Source: a virus. From it: DNA of 64,000 nt. The stretch spans positions 58,286 through 122,285 of the IMG/VR virus record IMGVR_UViG_3300032053_000013. One strand, written 5' to 3'. Positions 34,925 through 43,650 of the stretch are shown here, in pieces. The notes below the pieces were generated by a model. It saw only the letters and a list, made by a program, of their open reading frames with translations, ran no database searches and was not told the DNA's origin. A program made the translations under genes and the position numbers. Position 1 is the stretch's first letter. The number at the start of each line of letters is the position of its first letter.

Positions 34925-36226
34925 ATGGCGCCGAGGTGTGACGTTGGCGAGAACAACCTCGCCATGAAGCGACGGCTCCTGGAGATGGGGTGGGACCAGA
35001 TCCCGCGGTTCCTGATGCGGATGAGGGAGATCGGGCCGTCGGACAAGCTGGTCTTCGCCTTCATCCTGAACCGGATCCGAGACTTCGGCAACGGGAGGGC
35101 GTTCCCGTCCATCATGACGATAGCCATGAACAACGCGCTGTCGATCCCGACGGTGAAGAGGAGCACGGCGGCGCTCGTCAAGATCGGGCTCCTGGTCAGG
35201 CACAGGAGGGGGCTCGGCAAGACGAACGAGTACGGGCTGCCGGACGAGATCCCCCCGTGGATCCTGGAGGCGTACGGCGGAGACCTCCGGTCCCAGAGAG
35301 ATCAAAAAGACACCTCTGATAGATCAAAAAGATCTCCCGTGGGGGTCAAATTGAACCGTAGAAAGAGAGTGGTGGAAGTAGAGGGGGATGAAGGAGACCC
35401 TACGGGGGCGGGCTGCCGCCCGCCAGACGGTTCCGGGGCTCAACCGGGAAGGAAGACGGGTGAGTGGAAGGGTGCCAAGGCTGATGCACATGGCGGCGAG
35501 CCCAGGAGCCCCCAGGACGATTCCGGGGGAGGGGGCGCCCTTCCGCCTGCTGAGGAGGGTAAACGCGCCCAGGAGGGCTGGGCAGGGGCCTCCCCGTTCG
35601 TCCTGGACGGACCTCTCCCGGATGGGGGGGGAGGCGGGGTCCCGCCCGCGCATACGGTATGCGCCGGGGGGAGCCGGAAGGTGATGCCGTGGGAGAGGGA
35701 GGAGGATGCGGCGGGAGGGGGGAAGAGGAAGAAGCCGAGGAAGAAGGGGATGTACGACCCGGAAAAGCCGGTCTCGGAGTGGACCGGGAACGACCTGGTC
35801 GGGTACTTCCGGGAGATGTTCAAGCGGGCCTGGCCGGGGGAGGGGGCCCCGGACGTCAGAATCGAGGACCTGGGGGCGGCGAAGCGCCGGATCGTCTGGA
35901 TGAGGGACGAGGGCATGGACATCGGGCTGGCGAAGAGGGCGGTGGACCACCTCTTCGCGAACTGGGGGGACGGGCTCCCCGGCAGGCTCCGGTGGAAGGG
36001 GTCGAGGCCCGGCATCGCCATCGTCGAGAACGCGAGGCTCTTCGAGATGCTGGTCAGGGAGGCCCAGAACGGGGTGGCCACCGGGAAGACGGCGGACGAG
36101 TGGAAGGGGGACAGCGCCGAGGTCGAGAGGTACCAGAGGCGCGAGGAGATAAGGGCGAGGATGATCGATGAGGGTAGCACGCTGGAGCAGGCGGACCGTG
36201 AGTCCCGCCGACTGGCAGGCCTCTAA
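34925..36226 (+). CDS. Replication initiator (lambda O-like, winged-helix)
   Basis: 433 residues from the ATG after GGAGGGAC, downstream of the attenuator. Residues about 35-105 (FAFILNRIRDFGNGRAFPS...VGLLVRHRR type) form a winged helix as in phage O-type initiators. A long low-complexity linker (about 120-285) is encoded partly by AT-rich repeats. The C-terminal domain (about 290-420) probably contacts the helicase loader encoded next. Family knowledge: such proteins bind iterons located inside their own gene. Confidence 0.7.
   Translation: MAPRCDVGENNLAMKRRLLEMGWDQIPRFLMRMREIGPSDKLVFAFILNRIRDFGNGRAFPSIMTIAMNNALSIPTVKRSTAALVKIGLLVRHRRGLGKTNEYGLPDEIPPWILEAYGGDLRSQRDQKDTSDRSKRSPVGVKLNRRKRVVEVEGDEGDPTGAGCRPPDGSGAQPGRKTGEWKGAKADAHGGEPRSPQDDSGGGGALPPAEEGKRAQEGWAGASPFVLDGPLPDGGGGGVPPAHTVCAGGSRKVMPWEREEDAAGGGKRKKPRKKGMYDPEKPVSEWTGNDLVGYFREMFKRAWPGEGAPDVRIEDLGAAKRRIVWMRDEGMDIGLAKRAVDHLFANWGDGLPGRLRWKGSRPGIAIVENARLFEMLVREAQNGVATGKTADEWKGDSAEVERYQRREEIRARMIDEGSTLEQADRESRRLAGL
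35299..35335. repeat. Iteron-like 12-base direct repeats (candidate origin)
   Basis: AGATCAAAAAGA occurs at 35299-35310 and 35321-35332, 22 bases apart. The second copy extends into the inverted repeat AGATC-AAAAA-GATCT (35321-35335). They form an AT-rich island in the linker-coding part of the initiator gene. Confidence 0.6.
35648..35664. repeat. 17-base palindrome, copy 2
   Basis: GCGCATACGGTATGCGC lies inside the initiator gene, in its low-complexity part, about 310 bases after the candidate iterons. It is identical to copy 3. Confidence 0.8.
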
Positions 36227-36755
36227 CGTCCCCGAGGGGAAGTGGGGCGTGGGCCTGGACGCCATCCCGCAGGGCCTGCCGTTCGTCGGCAGGGTCCGGG
36301 CGTACGTCGAGGGGCTGCGGGCCAACATCGAGGCAGGGATGGGCCTCATCCTCTGGGGGCCGTACCGGGGCGGGAAGTCCTGCGTCGCCGCGGCGGCGGT
36401 GGGGGAGGCCATGGCGCACGGGCTCGAGCCCTACTGGATCGACGCGTTCGACGTGGCCGACGCCTCGATCAGCCGGTCGTGCTGGCGCAGGGACAACATG
36501 CGCGGAGCCCCGCTCCTCGTCCTCGACGACCTGGGGATGGAGTCGCAGGACGAGAGGAGGGGGGAGTTCCCGAGGGAGAAGATCAGGGCCCTGCTGAAGT
36601 ACCGGCTGGAGCGGCTGAGGCCCGTGGTCATCACGACGAACATGAGCCTGGCCGAGGTCAGGAAGGTCTACGGCGACAAGACGTGGGCGCTCCTCCAGGA
36701 GTACACGGACGACGTCCTCGTGAAGGGGGCCGAGGACCACTGGAGGCGGAAGTGA
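36168..36755 (+). CDS. DnaC/IstB-like helicase loader ATPase
   Basis: 195 residues. Walker A is GPYRGGKS (about 64-71) and Walker B is LLVLDDLG (about 114-121); ITTNMS is a sensor-like motif. This is the DnaC/IstB-type AAA+ core. It follows an O-like initiator with a 59-base overlap, the usual phage initiator-loader order. It should load the DnaB-type helicase encoded at 41196. GTG at 36198 is an alternative start. Confidence 0.8.
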   Translation: MRVARWSRRTVSPADWQASNVPEGKWGVGLDAIPQGLPFVGRVRAYVEGLRANIEAGMGLILWGPYRGGKSCVAAAAVGEAMAHGLEPYWIDAFDVADASISRSCWRRDNMRGAPLLVLDDLGMESQDERRGEFPREKIRALLKYRLERLRPVVITTNMSLAEVRKVYGDKTWALLQEYTDDVLVKGAEDHWRRK

Positions 36756-37012
36756 TGGGCAAGTCAACGCTGGACGCGAGGCAGGCGACGACGGACGAGG
36801 TCAGCGTGAGCGGACTCGTGGCGGGGGACGGGGGGAAGATCCTGAGCGAGTGGATGGTGGAGGTCGAGGCGAAGGTCGACGCCATCCTTGAGGCGATCGG
36901 GCTGAACCACCAGAGGGGGCCGGACGGGAAGTGCGTGGAGGGATGCTGGTCCTGCCGGGTCATCGAGACGATGGACGGGATCAGGGTCTCCAGGAGGATA
37001 CAGGGCAGGTGA
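36755..37012 (+). CDS. Small HxRGxDGKC protein 1
   Basis: 85 residues, ATG overlapping the loader stop. The C-terminal part contains NHQRGPDGKCVEGCWSC, whose spacing recurs in the protein at 37382 (SHDRGGDGKCRARCPGC). The three Cys and the His could bind zinc. The N-terminal half is helical. Unknown function, perhaps a replication accessory protein. Confidence 0.55.
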   Translation: MGKSTLDARQATTDEVSVSGLVAGDGGKILSEWMVEVEAKVDAILEAIGLNHQRGPDGKCVEGCWSCRVIETMDGIRVSRRIQGR

Positions 37013-37040
37013 CGGCCGGAGCGGCCGGTTCGGAGAGGAG

Positions 37041-37421
37041 ATGGCGAGGGGGCCGACGGATGGGGCGCCGTTCGGCCAGAGGTTGCTGCGCCTCCGCAAC
37101 GAGGTGGAGGCGAGGGTCAGGGTCATGTGCCCGCACCCCATCGGTAGCCGGGCGGAGAAGGCCTGGGTGGCCTGGGCCAAGGGGGTGGTGTTCGGGTGCG
37201 TGGTCGCGCAGGGGGGCGACGCTGGCCCGGGGGGCGACCTCGGGACCGAGGTGTGCCTGGAGAAGTTCCGGTCGTCGGGGCCGAAGAGGGGCGGCACGCC
37301 GATATGCAGGGATCCCACGGATTGCCACGGCTCCCGGGGACAGATGGCGGACATGAGGCAGAGGTTCTCGGAGGGAGGGAAATGGCAGGGGAAGGGGCGG
37401 GGACGAGATGGGAAAGGCTGA
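37041..37421 (+). CDS. Hypothetical protein
   Basis: 126 residues from an ATG after GGAGAGGAG. The N-terminal helix (QRLLRLRNEVEARVRVM) precedes a short hydrophobic stretch (AWVAWAKGVVFGCVVA), too short and broken for a clear membrane span. The tail is Gly/Arg/Lys-rich and overlaps the next gene. Function unknown. Confidence 0.5.
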   Translation: MARGPTDGAPFGQRLLRLRNEVEARVRVMCPHPIGSRAEKAWVAWAKGVVFGCVVAQGGDAGPGGDLGTEVCLEKFRSSGPKRGGTPICRDPTDCHGSRGQMADMRQRFSEGGKWQGKGRGRDGKG

Positions 37422-37726
37422 AGTCGCTGACCGGGCAGCCCGGGAGCCCGGTCGACGGGGACATGTTCTACAACCAGGTCATGGACGAGATATTCATCTA
37501 CGACCAGGCGGAGTGGGTCGCGATGTACAACGTCGCGTCCTCCGTGGCGGAGGAGTCCGTCAAGAGGAAGGTGAGGGCGCTGGCCGACGCCGTCGACGTG
37601 GCCATGGAGGCGATCGAGATGAGCCACGACAGGGGCGGGGACGGGAAGTGCAGGGCGAGGTGCCCGGGCTGCGCGGTGAGGGAGAGGATCGTGTCCCTGG
37701 CGACCGCGCGAAGGCTGATGGAGTGA
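37382..37726 (+). CDS. Small HxRGxDGKC protein 2
   Basis: 114 residues. A central helical region (FIYDQAEWVAMYNVASSVAE) is followed by the HDRGGDGKC...C..C motif shared with the protein at 36755. The ATG follows GGAGGGAA. Its place immediately before the ribonucleotide reductase suggests co-expression, nothing more. Confidence 0.55.
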   Translation: MAGEGAGTRWERLKSLTGQPGSPVDGDMFYNQVMDEIFIYDQAEWVAMYNVASSVAEESVKRKVRALADAVDVAMEAIEMSHDRGGDGKCRARCPGCAVRERIVSLATARRLME

Positions 37727-37753
37727 CGGAGGATGGTGGTTAGGAGAACGGGG

Positions 37754-40408
37754 ATGGGCCGCAAAGGAATCAGCGTCTCCCGGCTGTTCTGCCAGGGGGG
37801 CGATCCGTACTCGGGGTTCAAGTGGTCGAGGAGGAGCGTCGGGGTCCCCGACAAGGACGGGAAGACCGTGTCGTCCCAGGAGGGGGTGGAGGCGCCCGAC
37901 TTCTGGAGCGACAACGCGCGTTTCATCCTCGCGGACAAGTACTTCAGGGCGGCGCACGGGTCCGCCCCGAGGGAGACGTCCCTCAGGCAGGTCATCGACC
38001 GGGTGGTCGGCGAGGTGGTCAAGTATGGGGCGGCGAACGGCTACTTCGATAGGGCCAACGGGGAGTTCTTCGGGAACGAGCTCAAGGTGATGATCGCGTC
38101 CCAGAGGTTCTCGTTCAACTCCCCGGTCTACTTCAACGTGGGCTGCGTGGAGAAGCCGCAGTGCAGCGCGTGCTTCATCCTCACCGTGCTCGACGACCTG
38201 GGCAGCATCTCCGGGATCGTTCCGGTCATCGTCCGGCTGTTCTCGCAGGGGTCCGGGTGCGGGTACAACCTGTCCATGCTCCGGGAGTCCGGGGCGCCGC
38301 TGTCGAGGGGGGGAGTGGCGTCCGGGCCGCCGTCCTTCCTCAAGGGGTTCAACGCCTTCGCCGGGATCATCAAGTCTGGCGGGATCCAGCGCAGGGCGGC
38401 CATGCTGGCGCGGCTGGACGACGGGCACCCCGACGTCCTCGCCTTCATCGAGATGAAGAGCGCGGAGGAGAGGAAGGCGCGCGCCCTCGTGAGGAAGGGG
38501 TACTCGGTCGAGGAGGCCTACCAGACCGTCGCCTTCCAGAACGTGAACCTCTCGGTCGGGGTGTCGGACGCCCTGATGCGGGCCGCGATGGAGGGGAGGG
38601 ACTGGGCCCTCAAGTCTGTCCATAGCGGGAAGACCGTGAGGACAGTCAAGGCGATGGACATCCTCGACCTGGTCGCCCACGGGGCGCACTTCTGCGGGGA
38701 CCCGGGCGTCCAGTTCGACGACGCCATGAACCGGGCCAACCCGCTGGCGAAGGTGGGCAGGATCGTGTCCACGAACCCCTGCGCGGAGTTCGCCTGCATA
38801 CCGGAAACGGCCTGCAACCTCGGGAGCCTCAATCTCGCGGCGTTCTACCAGGGAGGGAAGTTCCAGGACGAGGAGTTCAGGCAGGCGGCCAGGGTGGCCG
38901 TCGTGGCGCAGGACATCATCGTCGGGATGAGCGGGTACCCGACGCCGGAGATCGAGAAGAACTCGAACGGATTCCGCCCGCTCGGACTCGGGTTCACCAA
39001 CCTGGGCGGGCTCTTCGTGGCCATGGGGATCCCCTACGACGGGGACCAGGCGCGGTCGATCGCGTCGGCCATCTCGGCGGCGATGACGGCGGAGGCGTAC
39101 CAGACGTCGGTGGACCTCGCCAAGGCGCTCGGCCCGTTCGACGGGTTCGAGAACAACCGGAAGGCGATGCTCGCGGTCCTGAAGACGCACAAGAACCGGG
39201 TCAACTCGTTCGCGGACGCCCACGGGGGGGCGTTCGAGCAGATCGCGGAGGACTGGGAGAGGGTCTGCCAGGAGGCGGCAAAGCACGGGGTCAGGAACTG
39301 CCAGGTCACGCTCGTCCCCCCGGCGGGGACGATCTCGAACATCCTGGACTGCACGACGGCCGGGATCGAGCCCATCCTCTTCAACGTGACCAAGAGGAGG
39401 CTGGACCAGGGCGGCGAGCTGATCGTCCCGTCGTTCGAGGTGGACAGGGGGCTGGAGACCCTCGGGTACACCAAGGACGAGAGGGCGGTGATAACGGAGT
39501 ACATCAAGGCGAACGGGACCCTCACAGGGGTGCCGGTGATAAAGCCGCAGCACCTCCCCGTCTTCGACCCCGTGTACCCCCTCAAGGTGGGGGACAGGAG
39601 GCTGTCGGCCATGGCGCAGATCGCGATGATGGGGGCGGTCCAGCCCTTCATCAGCGGGTCGATCTCGAAGACGATCGGCCTGCCGGAGACGGCCACGGTC
39701 GAGGAGGTCAAGGAGGTGATCGTCCAGGCGTGGAAGATCGGCCTGAAGGCGGTCTCCTTCTACCGCAGCAACTCGAAGATGTCCCAGCCGCTCGTGAACG
39801 CGGTCATGGAGGCGGAGAAGGCGGAGGAGGACGGGGGGCCGCCCAGGAGGAGGATGCCGGAGGAGGCGAAGGCGCACATCCACCGGGTGACGATCGCGCC
39901 GTTCACGCCGTCCGAGACGAAGATCTACATCACGCCGGGGGAGTGGGAGAACGGGGAGATGGGGGAGGCCTTCGTCACCCTCGCGAAGGAGGGTTCGGCC
40001 ATGCGGGGGCTGGTGGACGCCCTCATGACCTCGGTCTCCATCGGGAGGCAGTACGGGGTCCCGCTGGAGATCTACTGCAAGAAGTTCATCGGGACCAAGT
40101 TCGAGCCCTCGGGCAGGACGAGCTCGGCCGCGATCAGGTTCACGACGTCCATCGTGGACTACATCTTCAAGTACCTCGGGTCGAGGTACCTCGGGATGCT
40201 GTTCCGCAACGATGAGCCCGCGGAGGAGACGGGGAAGGACCCAAAGGCTGACGCCCCGGCGGCGAAGGCGGTCGCCAGGCCGGTCAGGCCGACGCAGTAC
40301 AACACCTTCGACTTCTGCGAGTGCGGGGGGACCCTCTACATGAGCGGGAACTGCAAGCGGTGCACGACCAAGGGGTGCAAGAGGAACACGCAGGGGGCGT
40401 GCGGGTAG
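37754..40408 (+). CDS. nrdJ: Class II (adenosylcobalamin-dependent) ribonucleotide reductase
   Basis: 884 residues. The order of motifs is FSFNSPVYFNVG, SGCGYNLS, NPCAEF (Cys at about 343, active-site region), and LVPPAGTISNILDCTTAGIEP. A C-terminal Cys-rich tail (CECGG...CKRC...C) gives the redox Cys. There is no separate small subunit gene, which fits a class II enzyme using vitamin B12. It supplies dNTPs for phage replication. The ATG at 37754, after AGGAGA, is better than 37733, which touches its own ribosome site. Confidence 0.85.
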   Translation: MGRKGISVSRLFCQGGDPYSGFKWSRRSVGVPDKDGKTVSSQEGVEAPDFWSDNARFILADKYFRAAHGSAPRETSLRQVIDRVVGEVVKYGAANGYFDRANGEFFGNELKVMIASQRFSFNSPVYFNVGCVEKPQCSACFILTVLDDLGSISGIVPVIVRLFSQGSGCGYNLSMLRESGAPLSRGGVASGPPSFLKGFNAFAGIIKSGGIQRRAAMLARLDDGHPDVLAFIEMKSAEERKARALVRKGYSVEEAYQTVAFQNVNLSVGVSDALMRAAMEGRDWALKSVHSGKTVRTVKAMDILDLVAHGAHFCGDPGVQFDDAMNRANPLAKVGRIVSTNPCAEFACIPETACNLGSLNLAAFYQGGKFQDEEFRQAARVAVVAQDIIVGMSGYPTPEIEKNSNGFRPLGLGFTNLGGLFVAMGIPYDGDQARSIASAISAAMTAEAYQTSVDLAKALGPFDGFENNRKAMLAVLKTHKNRVNSFADAHGGAFEQIAEDWERVCQEAAKHGVRNCQVTLVPPAGTISNILDCTTAGIEPILFNVTKRRLDQGGELIVPSFEVDRGLETLGYTKDERAVITEYIKANGTLTGVPVIKPQHLPVFDPVYPLKVGDRRLSAMAQIAMMGAVQPFISGSISKTIGLPETATVEEVKEVIVQAWKIGLKAVSFYRSNSKMSQPLVNAVMEAEKAEEDGGPPRRRMPEEAKAHIHRVTIAPFTPSETKIYITPGEWENGEMGEAFVTLAKEGSAMRGLVDALMTSVSIGRQYGVPLEIYCKKFIGTKFEPSGRTSSAAIRFTTSIVDYIFKYLGSRYLGMLFRNDEPAEETGKDPKADAPAAKAVARPVRPTQYNTFDFCECGGTLYMSGNCKRCTTKGCKRNTQGACG

Positions 40409-40409
40409 C

Positions 40410-40437
40410 GTGACGAAAACTGGAACCTGGGTATAAG
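40410..40437 (+). promoter_or_regulatory. Sigma-70-like promoter P7, possibly giving a leaderless mRNA
   Basis: GTGACG (40410-40415), 16-base spacer with GGAA, TATAAG (40432-40437). An ATG begins at 40444, seven bases after the -10 box, as at P5. Confidence 0.65.
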
Positions 40438-40443
40438 GTGCGT

Positions 40444-41049
40444 ATGAGGAAGAAGACGAGGGTCGCCGTCATGATGGTCGTCCACGGAAAGCCCCTGCCC
40501 CAGGCGGTCGAGGCGGGCACGATCAGGACGACAAAGGGGCAGGCGTTCATCCTCCCTCCCCCGAAGGGGAAGTGCCAGGAGTGCGCGGTCGACCACAGGC
40601 CGGATGAGCCCCACAACAGGGACAGCCTCTACTACCAGATGGCGTTCCGGCAGAAGCACGGGCGATGGCCGACGTGGGCCGACGCGATCGCCCACTGCTC
40701 GGAGGACGGGAAGAAGGCCATCAGGGAACTCCTGGAGGCGCAGGGGGTGTGGTCGGAGCCGGTGGAGAACCTGACGGAGGAGGATAGGACGGCGCGGACG
40801 CTCGGCGGCATGCCCACGCACTCCCAGGGGCCGGACGGCGGGGCGGTGTTCGGGGACGTGATCGAGGTAGAGATCGACCATGGCAAGAAAAGGGCCAAGC
40901 GTGGCGCTCATCCGAAGGATGGGCGAGATGAACCCGGGAAGGCTCGCCGACGACGTGGTGGCGCTGAGGAAAGAGGTAGAGAACCTCAGGGTCGCCCTCG
41001 GGGTGAAGGTGGCCACGTACGTCAGGACCCTCGGGCTCGCGAGGGGTGA
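40444..41049 (+). CDS. Conserved phage protein with CxxC and HCxxD motifs
   Basis: 201 residues from 40444; ATG at 40471 after GAGGG is an alternative. CQECAVDHRPDEPHN, SLYYQMAFRQKHGRWPTW and DAIAHC make a pattern I recognise from hypothetical proteins near replication genes in many phages. The last 57 residues overlap the next gene out of frame and look non-native. Role unknown. Confidence 0.6.
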   Translation: MRKKTRVAVMMVVHGKPLPQAVEAGTIRTTKGQAFILPPPKGKCQECAVDHRPDEPHNRDSLYYQMAFRQKHGRWPTWADAIAHCSEDGKKAIRELLEAQGVWSEPVENLTEEDRTARTLGGMPTHSQGPDGGAVFGDVIEVEIDHGKKRAKRGAHPKDGRDEPGKARRRRGGAEERGREPQGRPRGEGGHVRQDPRAREG

Positions 41050-41209
41050 TGTCCTGGTGGTCACGCCCCCGAAGGGGGTTTCCATCCCGCCGGAGGCCCT
41101 CGAGCACACGGCGAAGATGCTGCGCGACCGGCTCGGGTGGGACGTCCCGGTGCTGGTAGAGGGGCAGGCGACGGTCGGGAAGGCCGGAGGTACAGATGCC
41201 AAGTCTTGA
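40880..41209 (+). CDS. Hypothetical protein
   Basis: 109 residues. A central coiled-coil-like helix (DDVVALRKEVENLRVALGVK) is followed by an alpha/beta region ending VPVLVEGQA. It overlaps the preceding gene by 170 bases and the helicase gene by 14. No family recognised. Confidence 0.5.
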   Translation: MARKGPSVALIRRMGEMNPGRLADDVVALRKEVENLRVALGVKVATYVRTLGLARGDVLVVTPPKGVSIPPEALEHTAKMLRDRLGWDVPVLVEGQATVGKAGGTDAKS

Positions 41210-42503
41210 CATGTGCCTGATGGCGCACGTGGTCCACGGGGGCCGGATAGGGGTCGTGGCCGACAGCGGGGTGCTCAGGGAGCACCTCTTCGACGAGGCC
41301 CAGCGGGTGTACGACCACGTGGTCGCCCACTACGCGAAGTACGGCAAGGTCCCGGACGCGGCGACGGTCGAGGGGGACACGAAGGTCGTGGTCCCGCCGC
41401 TATCCGACGTGAAGGAGCCGGTCGGATACTACGTGGACAAGGTGAAGGAGCGGGCCAGGGACAACCTCACCAAGGAGGGGGTCAAGAGCCAGCTCCGGGC
41501 GATGGAGGCCGGGAGGACGCAGGAGGCCATAGACGCAGCCTCGAAGCTCGCGGAGGACGTCACCCGCCTCAACCTCCAGTCGGACCCGGTCGACGACTGG
41601 ACGAAGCGGGCGGACGAGATGGAGGAGGAGTACGCCAAGGCGAAGGCAGCCGGTACCGGGATCCTCGGGGTGGAGACGCCGTGGCCCGGCCTCAACGATC
41701 TGACGCAGGGGGTGGCGGAGGGGGACTTCTGGGTCATGGTGGGAAGGCCCGGGGAGGGGAAGACCTGGTTCCTCGTGAAGATGGCGGTCCACGCGTGGAA
41801 GAGCGGGAAGGTCCCCCTGTTCATCTCGATGGAGATGGGCAAGAAGAAGATCAACCGCAGGATGGTCGCGGTCCACATGAAGCTCAACTACCACGACCTC
41901 CGGCGGGGGAAGCTCGGGATCGGGATCGAGGACGAGTACCACAAGGGGCTGAGGGAGCTGAAGGACTCCGCGAACCCGCTCTACGTCGCGTCGGCCAGGA
42001 ACGTGCGGAGGATCGGGGACATCGCGGTCCTCGTGCGGCTGTTCAAGCCGGACGTCGTCTTCCTCGACGGGCTCTACAAGATCAAGCCCCCGAACATCGG
42101 GGTGTCGAGCTACTGGGAGCGCATCCAGGCGATAGCCAACGACCTCCAGCTCCTCGTTGGGGACATCAATACGCCTATGGTGGCGACGACCCAGCTCCGG
42201 CGCGAGGGAGGGAAGAACATGAAGCGGAAGCGCGGGGCGTCTGTGGACATCGGGCTGGAGGACATCGCGTTCGCGGACGCCATAGGGCAGAACGCCGACG
42301 TGGTGATCGGGCTCGGGTCGACGAAGAGGATGAAGGAGGACCGCGAGGCCGTCCTCATGGTCGTGAAGAACAGGGAGGACGAGCGGGGGGCGTGGTCGGT
42401 GAAGTTCGACCCTTCGTTGGGGGACTTCGAGGAGATAGGGACCTACGAGCCGTCGTCTGGGCCGGACGAGGAGGGCGACGACTCCGGTGTGGAGAAGTAC
42501 TGA
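41196..42503 (+). CDS. DnaB-type replicative helicase
   Basis: 435 residues. The N-terminal region (to about 150) is helical. The RecA-like core has Walker A GRPGEGKT (about 183-190), FISMEMG (motif H1a), DVVFLDGLYKI (Walker B region) and TTQLRREGG (motif H3/H4 type). This is the order found in DnaB-family hexameric helicases. It sits immediately before the primase and should unwind the fork with help from the DnaC-like loader. The start follows CGGAGG. Confidence 0.85.
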   Translation: MPSLDMCLMAHVVHGGRIGVVADSGVLREHLFDEAQRVYDHVVAHYAKYGKVPDAATVEGDTKVVVPPLSDVKEPVGYYVDKVKERARDNLTKEGVKSQLRAMEAGRTQEAIDAASKLAEDVTRLNLQSDPVDDWTKRADEMEEEYAKAKAAGTGILGVETPWPGLNDLTQGVAEGDFWVMVGRPGEGKTWFLVKMAVHAWKSGKVPLFISMEMGKKKINRRMVAVHMKLNYHDLRRGKLGIGIEDEYHKGLRELKDSANPLYVASARNVRRIGDIAVLVRLFKPDVVFLDGLYKIKPPNIGVSSYWERIQAIANDLQLLVGDINTPMVATTQLRREGGKNMKRKRGASVDIGLEDIAFADAIGQNADVVIGLGSTKRMKEDREAVLMVVKNREDERGAWSVKFDPSLGDFEEIGTYEPSSGPDEEGDDSGVEKY

Positions 42504-43489
42504 TGAGAGCGGAGGCCGTGGTGAGGCTGGCCGAGCTGCTCGGCGTGAGGGCGGGGCCCCCGAGGGCCACCTACGTGCTGATGGAGTGCCCCCTCGCGCC
42601 GGTGACCCACGCGAAGGGGACGGACAACACGCCGAGCCTGTCCGTGCTCGTCAAGGATGGGGACAGGTCCGGGTGGATATGCCACTCCTGCGGGGCCAAG
42701 GGCACGCTGCCAGGCCTCGTCGTGCAGTGGGCGACCTACTTCGCCAAGGACCCGGGCCCGGCGCTCGACCTGATCGAGAAGGAGGAGAACTCCGTCGAGG
42801 CGATCTGCGGGAGGGTGGACCGGAAGTGGGACGAGAAGTGGAAGGAGCGGGACGCGGCGGCCGTCGCCTCCGTGGACTTCGAGGTGTTCTCCGAGGAGGA
42901 GATCGCGCCGTTCCTGGGTAGGGTGCCGCGCTACATCATAGACCGGGGGTTCGCCCTTCCGACGTGCAAGGCCTGGCAGCTCGGGTACGACAAGGAGTGG
43001 AGGGACCCCGACGGTTTCCCGCGGCCGCGCCTGACGATCCCGGTGCGGAGGAAGGACGGGAAGCTGGTGGGGATGGTGGGCCGGGCCCTGGACGACGAGA
43101 AGAAGGAGAAGTACTGGAACTACTGGAACTTCCACAAGTCGCGCCACCTGTTCGGGCATGACAAGACGGAGCAGGACAAGAAGATCGTGGCGGTCGTCGA
43201 GGGCTACTTCGACGTCATCAGGTGGTGGGAGTACGGGGTCAACGCGGTGGGGGTCATGGGGTCTCACCCGAGCGAGCAGCAGTACGCCCACCTCCTGTGC
43301 TACGAGGACGTCTTCCTCGCGCTCGACAAGGACGACTCCGGGTTCAGGGGGCGGGACGAGATTTCCAAGAGGCTCGTTGGCCGGGTCGGGGTGTACGACA
43401 CCGAGTTCCCCGGGGGGAAGACGGACCCGAAGCAGCTGACCAGGGAGGAGACCGAGTTCTGCCTACTGCACGCGAGGAAAATGATGTGA
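42503..43489 (+). CDS. DnaG-type primase
   Basis: 328 residues, ATG overlapping the helicase stop. An N-terminal zinc site is visible (CPLAPVTH, then WICHSCGAKG). The TOPRIM domain has VVEGYFD (Glu at about 233) and ALDKDDSG, the acidic metal-binding pair. It is smaller than bacterial DnaG and ends soon after TOPRIM, without a clear helicase-interaction domain. It should make RNA primers. Confidence 0.85.
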   Translation: MRAEAVVRLAELLGVRAGPPRATYVLMECPLAPVTHAKGTDNTPSLSVLVKDGDRSGWICHSCGAKGTLPGLVVQWATYFAKDPGPALDLIEKEENSVEAICGRVDRKWDEKWKERDAAAVASVDFEVFSEEEIAPFLGRVPRYIIDRGFALPTCKAWQLGYDKEWRDPDGFPRPRLTIPVRRKDGKLVGMVGRALDDEKKEKYWNYWNFHKSRHLFGHDKTEQDKKIVAVVEGYFDVIRWWEYGVNAVGVMGSHPSEQQYAHLLCYEDVFLALDKDDSGFRGRDEISKRLVGRVGVYDTEFPGGKTDPKQLTREETEFCLLHARKMM

Positions 43490-43495
43490 GGGCGC

Positions 43496-43523
43496 GTGAC
43501 TAACAGCGGAAAACGGGTATAAT
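43496..43523 (+). promoter_or_regulatory. Sigma-70-like promoter P8
   Basis: GTGACT (43496-43501), 16-base spacer with GGAAAA, TATAAT (43518-43523). It precedes the SSB gene with a leader of about 120 bases. Confidence 0.75.
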
Positions 43524-43529
43524 AAGGCG

Positions 43530-43650
43530 AGTGCTGCGGCGCGCGGTCGCCAGGAAGGAGGTGCCCAGGCAGGACGCGTATCGAGTAGGTGCCACGAGGC
43601 ACGGACGAGATGTGAGACGATTGTGGTGAGAGACGAAAAGGAGCATGAGC
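43530..43650 (+). promoter_or_regulatory. Untranslated leader of the SSB gene with hairpin
   Basis: GTGCC (43589-43593) pairs with GGCAC (43598-43602) around ACGA. No gene is visible. SSB leaders in other phages are sites of autoregulation, so this is a candidate for similar control. Confidence 0.4.

Noticed and set aside
34534-34941. A 135-codon frame in the leader region, and a 62-codon frame at 34650
   Set aside because: They run through several stems and an intrinsic terminator, have no ribosome site, and look non-coding.
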